Assembly: GCA_023412655.1 (NCBI GenBank)
Contig: JAEYNH010000211.1
Location: forward strand, 1 to 11,997
Direction of reading: 5' to 3'
Origin: Pseudomonadota bacterium
Lineage (GTDB): Bacteria > Pseudomonadota > Alphaproteobacteria > Caulobacterales > Caulobacteraceae
Length of the DNA stretch: 11,997 nucleotides
Made by a program: the position numbers and the translations under genes
The notes under the pieces: generated by a model
Databases searched by the model: none
Told to the model about the DNA's origin: nothing
The model's input: only the letters and a program-made list of their open reading frames with translations
Shown: positions 6,189-11,997 of the stretch, in pieces
Position numbering within the stretch: position 1 is the first letter of the stretch
How the letters are laid out: each line of letters begins with the position of its first letter

Positions 6189-8156
6189 ATGATTCATCGC
6201 TCTTCGCGGGCGGCGCTGCTGTGCGCCTCCGCCATCGCCACGGCGGCGCCCTTCATCGCCACGCAGGCGTTCGCGCAGGCCGCCGCGCCGAACACCGTCT
6301 CAGAGCTGGAGGTCGTCGGGACCAGCATCGAGGAAACCCTGCCGCAGGTGCTCAGCCGTTACGGCAGCTCGCTCGAGGTGGTCACGGCCGAAGAGATCAA
6401 GGCTAACGCCATCGTCGACGCCAACCAGGCGCTGGAACTGCTTGTGCCCGGCGCCTTCGTGGCCACCCAGGCGGGTCCGTTCAGCTACGTCAACATCTCG
6501 ATCCAGGGCTCGCGCACCAGCGATGTTCTCTGGACGGTGGACGGCGTGCGCATCAACAACCGCCTCTATAATTCCACGAGCCCCGCCGACACCCTGCCGG
6601 CTGCCATGATCGAGCGGATGGAGGTGCTCAAGGGCGGCCAGGGCCTGTTCTACGGAACCTCGGCCGTCGCCGGCGTCATCAACATCGTCACGCGAAGCTT
6701 CTCCGACGAGCCGGGCGCGGAGATCAGCATCGGCGGCGACAGCTTCCGCGGCTTCCACGCCAACGGCTATGTGCGCGGCAGCTTCGGCGGCCACAAGCTG
6801 GTGGCCTGGATATCGAAGGACGAGACCGACGGCTACGAGATCTACACCGACTACCAGCCGAACACGACGAACCGTCGGCGCAGCTACGACGTCAACAGCT
6901 ATGGCCTGAAGTACGGCTACGACTTCGCCGAGGACCTGAAGTTCCAGGCCTCCTACATCCACACCATCGCCAACCTGGACTACCCGAGCGTCTCGGGGAA
7001 CTCGGTCAACGACCGTGACGAGGACATCGTCTCCGCGCGCCTGGACTACACCCCGTCCGACGCGTTCAAGTTCTTCCTCAAGTCCTACTATCACTCGTGG
7101 GATACGGACTATTACACCAAGCCGAATCCCTCGAAGTACTGGGGCTACAAGGACTTCGGTGTGAACGGGCTGGCGCAGCTCAACCTGCACAAGGGCGTCG
7201 AGTATAACGTCGGATACGACTTCCAGAACTACAAAGGCCGCGACGACGTCCTGCTGATCGCGGGCGAGACCGAGCAGGTGCACGCCGTCTTCGCCCAGGC
7301 GCGGACGACCGACGACCTGTCGACGCGCGCGCGCTTCGCGGCGGGCGTCCGGACAACCAAGACAGGCGGCGACACCAACACGGTGTGGAACGTCTCGGGC
7401 GTCTTCGACATCACCGACAACCTCTACATCCGGGGCATCGGCGGCACCTCGTTCCTGCTCCCCGACACCCAGCAGCTCTACGGCGTCGACCCGTGCTGCG
7501 CCCTGGGCAATCCGGACCTGGAGCCGGAGACGAGCACCAACCTGAACCTCACCCTGGGCGGCTACTTCAACGTCGGCCCCCGTCCGGTGACCTGGGAACT
7601 CGCGGGCTGGCGACGCAAGGTCGAGAACCTGATCACGACCGACCGCAGCAATCCGCCGCCGGGGTATCCCGGGATCTTCGTCAACATCGAGGACGAGGTG
7701 AAGGTCGAGGGCTGGGAGATCATCGTCCGGGCGCCGCTCACCGAGGCGCTCAGCGTCGACGGCAGCTATAGCCACAGCAAGGAGCACGCCCGCGGCACGT
7801 CCGTGCAGATCGCCGGCCGGCCGAAGGAGAACGCCAAGTTCGGCGTCTCCTACTCGCCGCCGGACCTGCCCTTCGGCGTCAACCTGGCCGCCAAATGGGT
7901 CGGCCAGACCGAGCAGAACGTCACCGGCTTCGGCGTGCAGCAGTATGGCGACTATGTCGTGGTGAACCTCTCCGGACATCTGTTCATCGGCGACGACCGC
8001 AAGACCCGGCTCACCGTCCGGGTGGAGAACCTGCTGGACGAGGACTACGCCACGAGCGTGACCTCCGCGGTGCGGACCGGCACGACCACGCGGTTCCTCT
8101 ACAAGCGCCTGGGCCCGCCGCAGATGGTCTACTTCAACCTGAGCCGGACCTTCTGA
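6189..8156 (+). CDS. TonB-dependent outer-membrane receptor, B12-riboswitch controlled
   Basis: A 655-residue receptor, distinct from the btuB product. The signal peptide is 1-29 (cut after AFA). A TonB-box-like ELEVVGTS (39-46) precedes the plug (about 50-170), with NISIQGSRTSDVLWTVDGVR and GTSAVAGVINIVTR. The barrel carries GNPDLEPETSTN (440-451) and RVENLLDEDYATS late, and ends in Phe. Adjacent cysteines C436-C437 lie just before the LEPE motif, unusual in such receptors. I chose the ATG at 6189 because GGGGGAC lies seven bases upstream and the signal peptide begins there; the reading frame is open further upstream but runs through the riboswitch. Regulation by B12 suggests a corrinoid, a B12 precursor or a cobalt chelate as substrate. 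The stop overlaps the next gene by one base (TGATG). Confidence 0.88.
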   Translation: MIHRSSRAALLCASAIATAAPFIATQAFAQAAAPNTVSELEVVGTSIEETLPQVLSRYGSSLEVVTAEEIKANAIVDANQALELLVPGAFVATQAGPFSYVNISIQGSRTSDVLWTVDGVRINNRLYNSTSPADTLPAAMIERMEVLKGGQGLFYGTSAVAGVINIVTRSFSDEPGAEISIGGDSFRGFHANGYVRGSFGGHKLVAWISKDETDGYEIYTDYQPNTTNRRRSYDVNSYGLKYGYDFAEDLKFQASYIHTIANLDYPSVSGNSVNDRDEDIVSARLDYTPSDAFKFFLKSYYHSWDTDYYTKPNPSKYWGYKDFGVNGLAQLNLHKGVEYNVGYDFQNYKGRDDVLLIAGETEQVHAVFAQARTTDDLSTRARFAAGVRTTKTGGDTNTVWNVSGVFDITDNLYIRGIGGTSFLLPDTQQLYGVDPCCALGNPDLEPETSTNLNLTLGGYFNVGPRPVTWELAGWRRKVENLITTDRSNPPPGYPGIFVNIEDEVKVEGWEIIVRAPLTEALSVDGSYSHSKEHARGTSVQIAGRPKENAKFGVSYSPPDLPFGVNLAAKWVGQTEQNVTGFGVQQYGDYVVVNLSGHLFIGDDRKTRLTVRVENLLDEDYATSVTSAVRTGTTTRFLYKRLGPPQMVYFNLSRTF

Positions 8157-9703
8157 TGCGCGGACATCCGATTACGCGCGCGATCCTGGTGCTCCACCGC
8201 TACCTCGGGGTGGCGGTGGGGCTGCTCATGACCATCTGGTGCCTGTCCGGCTTCGTCATGATGTACCAGGCCTATCCGACGCTCACCAACGAGGAGCGCC
8301 TCTCGGGGCTCGAGCCGCTCAATCTCGCCGCCTGCTGCGACGTGTCGAAGATACGGCTCTCGGACGACAAGCCGATCTCGGCCTTCCGGGTGGAGATGAT
8401 GGGGCCCGACCCCGTGCTGCGTCTGTCGCCGGAACGCACCCGCGGCGCCCAGGCCGAGCGGCGCGGGCGGGGCGGCGGCGAAGCCTACAATCTGCGGACC
8501 GGCGAGCGCGTGCAGGCGCTCACCGACGCCCAGGTGTTCGACATCGCCCGTCGGCATGCGGTGAACACCGGCATCGCGGGCCAGCCTCGAAGCCTCGGCG
8601 TGGTCGACACCGACCAGTGGACGATCCAGACGGCCAGGCGCAACAAGCCGGTCCACCACTTCCGTTTCGACGATCCGAAGGCCACCGAGATCTATGTCTC
8701 AGGCTCGTCGGGCGAGGTGTTCCAGCAGACCACGCGCCGGGAGCGCGTGCTCGCTTGGCTGGGCGTGATCCCGCACTGGATCTACCCGACCGTGCTGCGC
8801 GAGAACGGCCCGCTGTGGACGCAGGTCGTCATCTGGACGTCGGTGGTGGGCACCTTCTTGACCGCGACCGGGCTTTATGTGGGCATCAGCCGCTTCAAGA
8901 AGCGCAAGAACGGCCGATGGTCGCCCTTCCGCGGCTGGTGGTACTGGCATCACATGATCGGCCTTGTGTTCGGCGTGCTCACGCTGACCTGGGTGTTCAG
9001 CGGTCTGATGACCATGAACCCTTGGGGCCTCCTGGAAGGCGCCCGCAGCCCTGTGAGCCGCCAGTTTGTCAGCACCGCCTCCTGGGGCGAGGTGCGGGCG
9101 TTTCTCGCGGCGGCGCCGGCGGCCGAGCTCCCCGGCGACCTGCGCCAGCTCAAGGCGACTCCGTTCGGCGACAGGCTGTTCATCTCGGCTATCGACGCCG
9201 ACGGCGAAGCGGTCCGCCTCGATGCGGCTGGGCGCCGGGCGCCGTTGCGCGAAGCCGAGGTGGCGCGGCTTGTCCACGGCCTGGGCGTTCCGGTGGCCGA
9301 GTTCGCTTTGATGACCCGCGAGGACGAGTACCACTACAGCCATCACCGGCAGGTGGAGCTGCCGGTCTATCGCGCCATCCTTGGCGACGCGGATCGCACG
9401 CGGCTCTACATCAGCGCTCGCGACGGCAATCTGATCCGCGCCATGGGGCCCGAGGCGCGCCAGTCCCGCTGGGTGCGCAATGGCCTCCACGGCCTGGACT
9501 TTGCGGTGCTGCGATCGCGTCCGCTCTGGTACGTCGCCGTGGGGCTGCTGCTCGCCGGCGTCACCGCCGTCTGCATCACCGGCTTCTGGATGAGCCTCCA
9601 ACGGGTCGGCCGCGACGCGTCCTCGGCGCGCAGCTGGCTCGGGCGGCTTGTCCGGTCACGCCCGGCGGCCGGAACCGCCGGAAAGCCAAGTCCGACAGCA
9701 TAA
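8156..9703 (+). CDS. PepSY-TM inner-membrane protein, putative reductase partner of the receptor
   Basis: A 515-residue membrane protein whose start overlaps the receptor stop by one base. Four membrane helices are visible at about 13-37, 222-243, 264-287 and 457-479, with periplasmic PepSY-type domains between 1 and 2 and between 3 and 4. Histidines sit at helix edges: H14 (LHRYLG), H207 (PHW), H265-H266 and H445 (GLHGLD), as in PepSY-TM proteins that accompany siderophore receptors and are thought to act in ligand reduction or release. A vicinal C60-C61 pair lies just after helix 1, and an Arg/Gly-rich stretch (102-108) interrupts the first soluble domain. Coupling to a B12-controlled receptor suggests a role in reducing or releasing the imported corrinoid or cobalt complex; this is inference. 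Confidence 0.85.
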   Translation: MRGHPITRAILVLHRYLGVAVGLLMTIWCLSGFVMMYQAYPTLTNEERLSGLEPLNLAACCDVSKIRLSDDKPISAFRVEMMGPDPVLRLSPERTRGAQAERRGRGGGEAYNLRTGERVQALTDAQVFDIARRHAVNTGIAGQPRSLGVVDTDQWTIQTARRNKPVHHFRFDDPKATEIYVSGSSGEVFQQTTRRERVLAWLGVIPHWIYPTVLRENGPLWTQVVIWTSVVGTFLTATGLYVGISRFKKRKNGRWSPFRGWWYWHHMIGLVFGVLTLTWVFSGLMTMNPWGLLEGARSPVSRQFVSTASWGEVRAFLAAAPAAELPGDLRQLKATPFGDRLFISAIDADGEAVRLDAAGRRAPLREAEVARLVHGLGVPVAEFALMTREDEYHYSHHRQVELPVYRAILGDADRTRLYISARDGNLIRAMGPEARQSRWVRNGLHGLDFAVLRSRPLWYVAVGLLLAGVTAVCITGFWMSLQRVGRDASSARSWLGRLVRSRPAAGTAGKPSPTA

Positions 9704-10049
9704 CGCAGCGGCGGTAACCCGCGTTGTAACAGCCACCCAACCGTTCGCTACTCCAGCGCTCGCGACGATTGCGGGACTTTCCGTTCCTCGCTCCCGTTCC
9801 CCCAATGACCGGTGCGAGTTCCTTCCGGCGGCGCGGAGCCTCCAACCCGCGCCGCCGGTCTTTTCGGCAACGAAGGGCCTGCCGCACCGCTTCAAAGCGG
9901 ACTTTCGCTTCGCGGTCATAGCCAGCTCCCTGCGCCGCGAGCGGCGGCCGCGTCTGATCCCGTATAGGTGTCTACTGTGGCGCTGAACTGAATGACCGGT
10001 CCGGGTCGGAAGCGGACATTCGCGCTCTCACGAATAGCAGACGTTCACC
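9704..10049. other. Intergenic region, 346 bp, without a convincing gene
   Basis: No ORF here has an SD plus protein-like composition. It contains GTAAC words at 9716 and 9727, an AACCGTTCGCTACT motif near 9739, the hairpin repeat copy 2 (9825-9858), and two copies of AAGCGGAC(T/A)TTCGC at 9895-9908 and 10010-10023. The right half looks like decayed repeat material. Since the PepSY gene reads in from the left and a - strand operon ends on the right, it is a natural place for termination of both. Confidence 0.5.
9825..9865 (+). terminator. Hairpin repeat copy 2, likely terminator of the receptor/PepSY operon
   Basis: CCGGCGGCGCGG (9825-9836) pairs perfectly over 12 bp with CCGCGCCGCCGG (9847-9858) around the loop AGCCTCCAAC, and is followed by TCTTTTC. 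That is the layout of an intrinsic terminator for the transcript ending at the PepSY gene, about 120 bases upstream. It is also the second copy of the element at 3501-3534, so termination may not be its only role. Confidence 0.55.
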
Positions 10050-10181
10050 CTACAGCATCGAGATCGCGACGATGAGCGCGAGCGCGACGAGCACAAGACC
10101 CCAGTCCCGCAGCCGGGTCCGGCGTCTGCGACGCGCGACGCGCTCGTAGGGGGTGAGCTCCTCGGGTTCGCGCCACCACAT
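10050..10181 (-). CDS. Small single-pass membrane protein, 43 residues
   Basis: ATG at 10181 overlaps the stop of the upstream gene by one base (TGATG). An SD-like GGAGAGG lies shortly before it. The protein has a charged N-terminus (WWREPEELTPYERVARRRR), then one hydrophobic helix (about 27-43, LVLVALALIVAI) at the very C-terminus. The Arg cluster before the helix predicts an N-in orientation. Function is unknown. Gene overlap with its neighbour and clear membrane character support it despite its size. Confidence 0.65.
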   Translation of the reverse strand: MWWREPEELTPYERVARRRRRTRLRDWGLVLVALALIVAISML

Positions 10182-10456
10182 CACGCCTCTCCAGCGTCGG
10201 GGGTGAAGCAGTGGAGTTCGTGAAGCCCGGACTTCACCACCACCATCCCCACCGCACCGTGGGCGGCGGTGTCGCGGGCGCGTACGACCGCATAGCCGAT
10301 CGCTTCTTCGCGGTCGGGCAGGAGCGCCTCTCCGCCGCCCGGGCAGGTCACCCGCCAGGCGCCGTCGAAATGATCGACGACGAACTTGCGGGTGCGGGTG
10401 TCAGGCCGAGGCGTGGGATGGAGACCGATCAGCGGCAGGTCGACGTGGCGGATCAT
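10181..10456 (-). CDS. DUF2188-like small protein
   Basis: A 91-residue soluble protein, second in a three-gene operon: the upstream gene stops three bases before its ATG and the downstream gene overlaps its stop. The central part FVVDHFDGAWRV (25-36), then LPDREEAIGYAVVRARD (46-62) and a closing VVVKSGLHELHCF (72-84), follows the strand-helix-strand pattern of DUF2188-type proteins, in which a parameter-like strand is followed by an 'EAI..A...A' helix. No catalytic residues are evident. The family match is by eye and tentative; the function is unknown. Confidence 0.7.
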   Translation of the reverse strand: MIRHVDLPLIGLHPTPRPDTRTRKFVVDHFDGAWRVTCPGGGEALLPDREEAIGYAVVRARDTAAHGAVGMVVVKSGLHELHCFTPDAGEA

Positions 10457-10459
10457 GGA

Positions 10460-10885
10460 TCAGGCCGCCTTGCGCAGGTCGCTACGGCGGGCGACATGCA
10501 GTTCGCGCCGCGCGCCGTGCAGGCAGCGCTCCACAACATAGCCGTGGTGAGCGAGTAGGGCATGGATCGGATCGGTTTCAGCTCCATGCGGCAGCGGGGA
10601 CCTGAAGATCAGGGCGCCGCCGTCTCGGACGTGCGGACCACCGTCCAGGAGTTCAGACAGGTCGGACACATGACACGCGGGGCCGACGATCAGCGCGTCG
10701 GCCGGCTCGCGCGGACCGGCGCACCCCGGCTTGAGATAGCCCACGCGGTCGTAGCCGTGGCGGCAGAACCAGAGCAGCGCCGGCAGGCTCCCGTGGCCGG
10801 TCAAGCGGATCAAGCTGGACCGGTCGATGCCGGCGCGGCGCAGGAGCTCGGCGAAGGGGTCGGGGCGGAGGGCGATACTCGACAT
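10460..10885 (-). CDS. Uncharacterised protein, possibly a degenerate methyltransferase-like fold
   Basis: A 141-residue protein and the first gene of the - strand trio. The sequence alternates strands and helices: IRLTGHGSLPALLWFCRHG (26-44), a strand DALIVGPACH (63-72), a helix with SELLDGGPHVRDGGALIF (77-94) and a final hairpin ERCLHGARRELHVARR (119-134). This order resembles the second half of a class I SAM-dependent methyltransferase, where 'LL..GG.VRPGG.L' is common, but the SAM-binding GxGxG is reduced to TGHGS and the protein is much shorter than a full enzyme. It has several His and Cys residues (C41, C55, C71, C121). I do not recognise a named family. The start at 10885 has a weak SD. 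Confidence 0.65.
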   Translation of the reverse strand: MSSIALRPDPFAELLRRAGIDRSSLIRLTGHGSLPALLWFCRHGYDRVGYLKPGCAGPREPADALIVGPACHVSDLSELLDGGPHVRDGGALIFRSPLPHGAETDPIHALLAHHGYVVERCLHGARRELHVARRSDLRKAA

Positions 10886-10946
10886 TGGGCCTATCCATCG
10901 ACGCGGCGACCGCCGCTTGGCGCAGGCATAGTCGCGCCGGTGGGCC

Positions 10947-11044
10947 TAAGCGTTCGATGGGGAAGGCCGGGCGTAAGGGGGCGTCAAGGCGACGATCGAA
11001 CCGCTTATGCCTTCGGCCTGGACGGCGCATGGCGCCCTTACGCC
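10947..11044. repeat. Two interleaved inverted repeats in a divergent intergenic region
   Basis: TAAGCGTTCGAT (10947-10958) is inverted at 10995-11007 with one extra base. GGCGTAAGGG (10970-10979) is inverted as CCCTTACGCC (11035-11044). The order is A-B-A'-B', so as RNA the arms would make a pseudoknot; as DNA they could be paired operator sites between the divergent genes. Both repeats are visible directly; the function is unknown. Confidence 0.6.
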
Positions 11045-11064
11045 GAGCCCGCGTACGGATAGGC

Positions 11065-11292
11065 ATGACCGTTATCCGCCCGCGCAAGCCGACCCTTCTT
11101 GTGGACGATGAGACCTGGGAGGCTCTGGAGGCCAAGGCCCAGTCGCGCGGCGAAACGGCCGATGAGACCCTCGCGTATGCGCTGGAGCAGTACCTGGAAC
11201 GCGAGGGCTTCACGCCGGCCTGGGCGCTGGCGCCGCTGGACGTCCGCTTTCCGGTCATCCCATCCAGCGGTAGCCGACGCCGGGCTCGGTGA
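11065..11292 (+). CDS. Ribbon-helix-helix-like small protein
   Basis: A 75-residue protein. The first half, with strand KPTLLVDDE (8-16) followed by WEALEAKAQSRG and ETADETLAYALEQYLE helices, fits the ribbon-helix-helix (Arc/MetJ) DNA-binding or antitoxin fold. The tail (49-75) is not conserved-looking and ends basic. The start at 11065 follows GGATAGG; the frame is open upstream, but that part covers the inverted repeats. No toxin gene is adjacent on the same strand. Its 3' end overlaps the end of kdpE by 38 bases on the opposite strand. It could be a regulator binding the inverted repeats upstream of its own gene, which is inference. Confidence 0.6.
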   Translation: MTVIRPRKPTLLVDDETWEALEAKAQSRGETADETLAYALEQYLEREGFTPAWALAPLDVRFPVIPSSGSRRRAR

Positions 11293-11944
11293 GGATCAGC
11301 GCCGGCTGCGACGGATCGGGCTCGATCTTCTGGCGAAGCTGTCCGACGAACACCCGCAGGTACTGCACGTCGTGCTCGTGCGCCGGCCCCCAGACCGCGG
11401 TCAGCAGCTGCTTGTGGGTGACGACCTTGCCGCCGCCTTTCACCAGTTGGGCCAGCAGGTCGTACTCGCGCGGCGACAAGCGGATCGCCTCGCCCGCCCG
11501 GGTCACCAATCGCTTGACCAGGTCCACGGTGAGATCGCCCGCGGTGACGACCGGCTCGGCGCCCTGGTCGCGCAGACGGTGCCGCAGGGCCACCCTCAGT
11601 CGGGCCAGCAGCTCGCCGACCCCGAACGGCTTCTCCACATAATCGTCGGCGCCAAGGTCCAGGGCGTCGATCTTCTCGGTTTCCTTGTCGCGGGCCGAGA
11701 GGATGATGATGGGCCCCTCGTAGAAGGCCCTCGCCTTCACCAGAGCGTCCTTGCCGTCCATGTCCGGCAGGCCGAGATCGAGAACAACGGCGTCCGGCGC
11801 CTTGCGGGCGATCTCCTTCAGGCCGTCGGCGGCGGTCTCGGCCCGGATCGGCTCGTAACCCGCGGCGTCCAGCGCGGGCGAGAGGAAGCGGTGGATCTGC
11901 GCCTCGTCGTCGACGACCAGGATGCGAGGACGGTAGTCGGTCAT
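11255..11944 (-). CDS. kdpE: KdpE response regulator
   Basis: A 229-residue OmpR-type regulator that activates the Kdp potassium-uptake operon with its sensor KdpD. The receiver domain (about 7-120) has D12-D13, phospho-acceptor D56 in VVLDLGLPD, S83 and K105 in EKPF, all intact. The winged-helix DNA-binding domain (about 132-227) includes LSPREYDLLAQLVK, THKQLLTAVWG and QYLRVFVGQLRQKIEPD, with TEPGVGYRW at the end; this combination is characteristic of KdpE. Length is usual for the family. The ATG overlaps the kdpD stop by four bases (ATGA), the normal kdpDE arrangement. The kdpFABC genes are not in the window and would be expected upstream of kdpD. Confidence 0.95.
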   Translation of the reverse strand: MTDYRPRILVVDDEAQIHRFLSPALDAAGYEPIRAETAADGLKEIARKAPDAVVLDLGLPDMDGKDALVKARAFYEGPIIILSARDKETEKIDALDLGADDYVEKPFGVGELLARLRVALRHRLRDQGAEPVVTAGDLTVDLVKRLVTRAGEAIRLSPREYDLLAQLVKGGGKVVTHKQLLTAVWGPAHEHDVQYLRVFVGQLRQKIEPDPSQPALILTEPGVGYRWMG

Positions 11945-11997
11945 AGCAAGCCGCTCGGCGTGGCGCGTTCCTTCGGCAGGCTGATCAGGATGCGGGT
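11941..11997 (-). CDS. kdpD: KdpD sensor kinase, last 18 residues
   Basis: The reading frame entering from the right edge on the - strand gives TRILISLPKERATPSGLL and a stop at 11943-11941. The '(G)TRILISLP' string is the end of a histidine-kinase ATPase domain. Overlap with the kdpE start identifies it as kdpD. Only the C-terminus is present. Confidence 0.8.
   Translation of the reverse strand, partial: TRILISLPKERATPSGLL

Noticed and set aside
6300..7979. - strand 559-codon frame opposite the second receptor
   Set aside because: It is antisense to an unambiguous TonB receptor and its Val/Asp/Arg-rich composition mirrors the receptor codons.
8239..9717. + strand 492-codon frame overlapping the PepSY gene
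   Set aside because: It is out of frame with the PepSY-TM protein, Arg/Pro-rich, and lacks membrane helices. It is a shadow frame.
9648..9986. + strand 112-codon frame after the PepSY gene
   Set aside because: It starts inside the PepSY coding end, has no SD, and runs through the hairpin repeat. Composition is not protein-like.
1..11997. tRNA, rRNA, CRISPR array, insertion sequence or prophage
   Set aside because: No cloverleaf-like or rRNA sequence, no regularly spaced repeats, and no transposase or integrase motifs were seen on either strand.

Overview
This is a strongly GC-rich bacterial window with dense, often overlapping genes. Gene content, codon use and family types suggest an alphaproteobacterium, and the overall look is Caulobacteraceae-like (Caulobacter/Phenylobacterium). 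That placement is an impression from sequence, not a computed result.

The first 9.7 kb is mostly a corrinoid/cobalt supply region. It opens with the C-terminus of cobS (cobalamin synthase), overlapped by a small CX5R tyrosine-phosphatase-like gene. A classical cobalamin riboswitch (about 817-990, + strand) precedes btuB, a TonB-dependent outer-membrane receptor. After btuB come a convergent small lipoprotein gene and a secreted alpha/beta hydrolase with a TTG start. The hydrolase meets hupE tail to tail; hupE is a predicted Ni/Co permease on the - strand. hupE has its own cobalamin riboswitch (about 5510-5710, - strand) and a hairpin that hides its Shine-Dalgarno (SD) sequence. Divergent from it lies a third, compact cobalamin riboswitch (about 5787-5948, + strand). 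It is followed by a possible 33-codon leader ORF whose SD can pair with the riboswitch 3' end, then by a second TonB-dependent receptor, then by a PepSY-TM inner-membrane protein that overlaps the receptor by one base. Three B12 switches thus appear to control two outer-membrane receptors, an inner-membrane cobalt permease and a putative inner-membrane reductase/partner.

The stretch 9704-10049 has no convincing gene. It holds a GC-rich hairpin that is a second copy of one found upstream of the hydrolase; the two copies differ by a compensatory base pair.

The last 2 kb is unrelated. A three-gene - strand operon of small uncharacterised proteins (141, 91 and 43 aa) is divergent from a small ribbon-helix-helix-like protein, with interleaved inverted repeats between them. 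At the right edge is kdpE, overlapping the last codons of kdpD (potassium-sensing two-component system).
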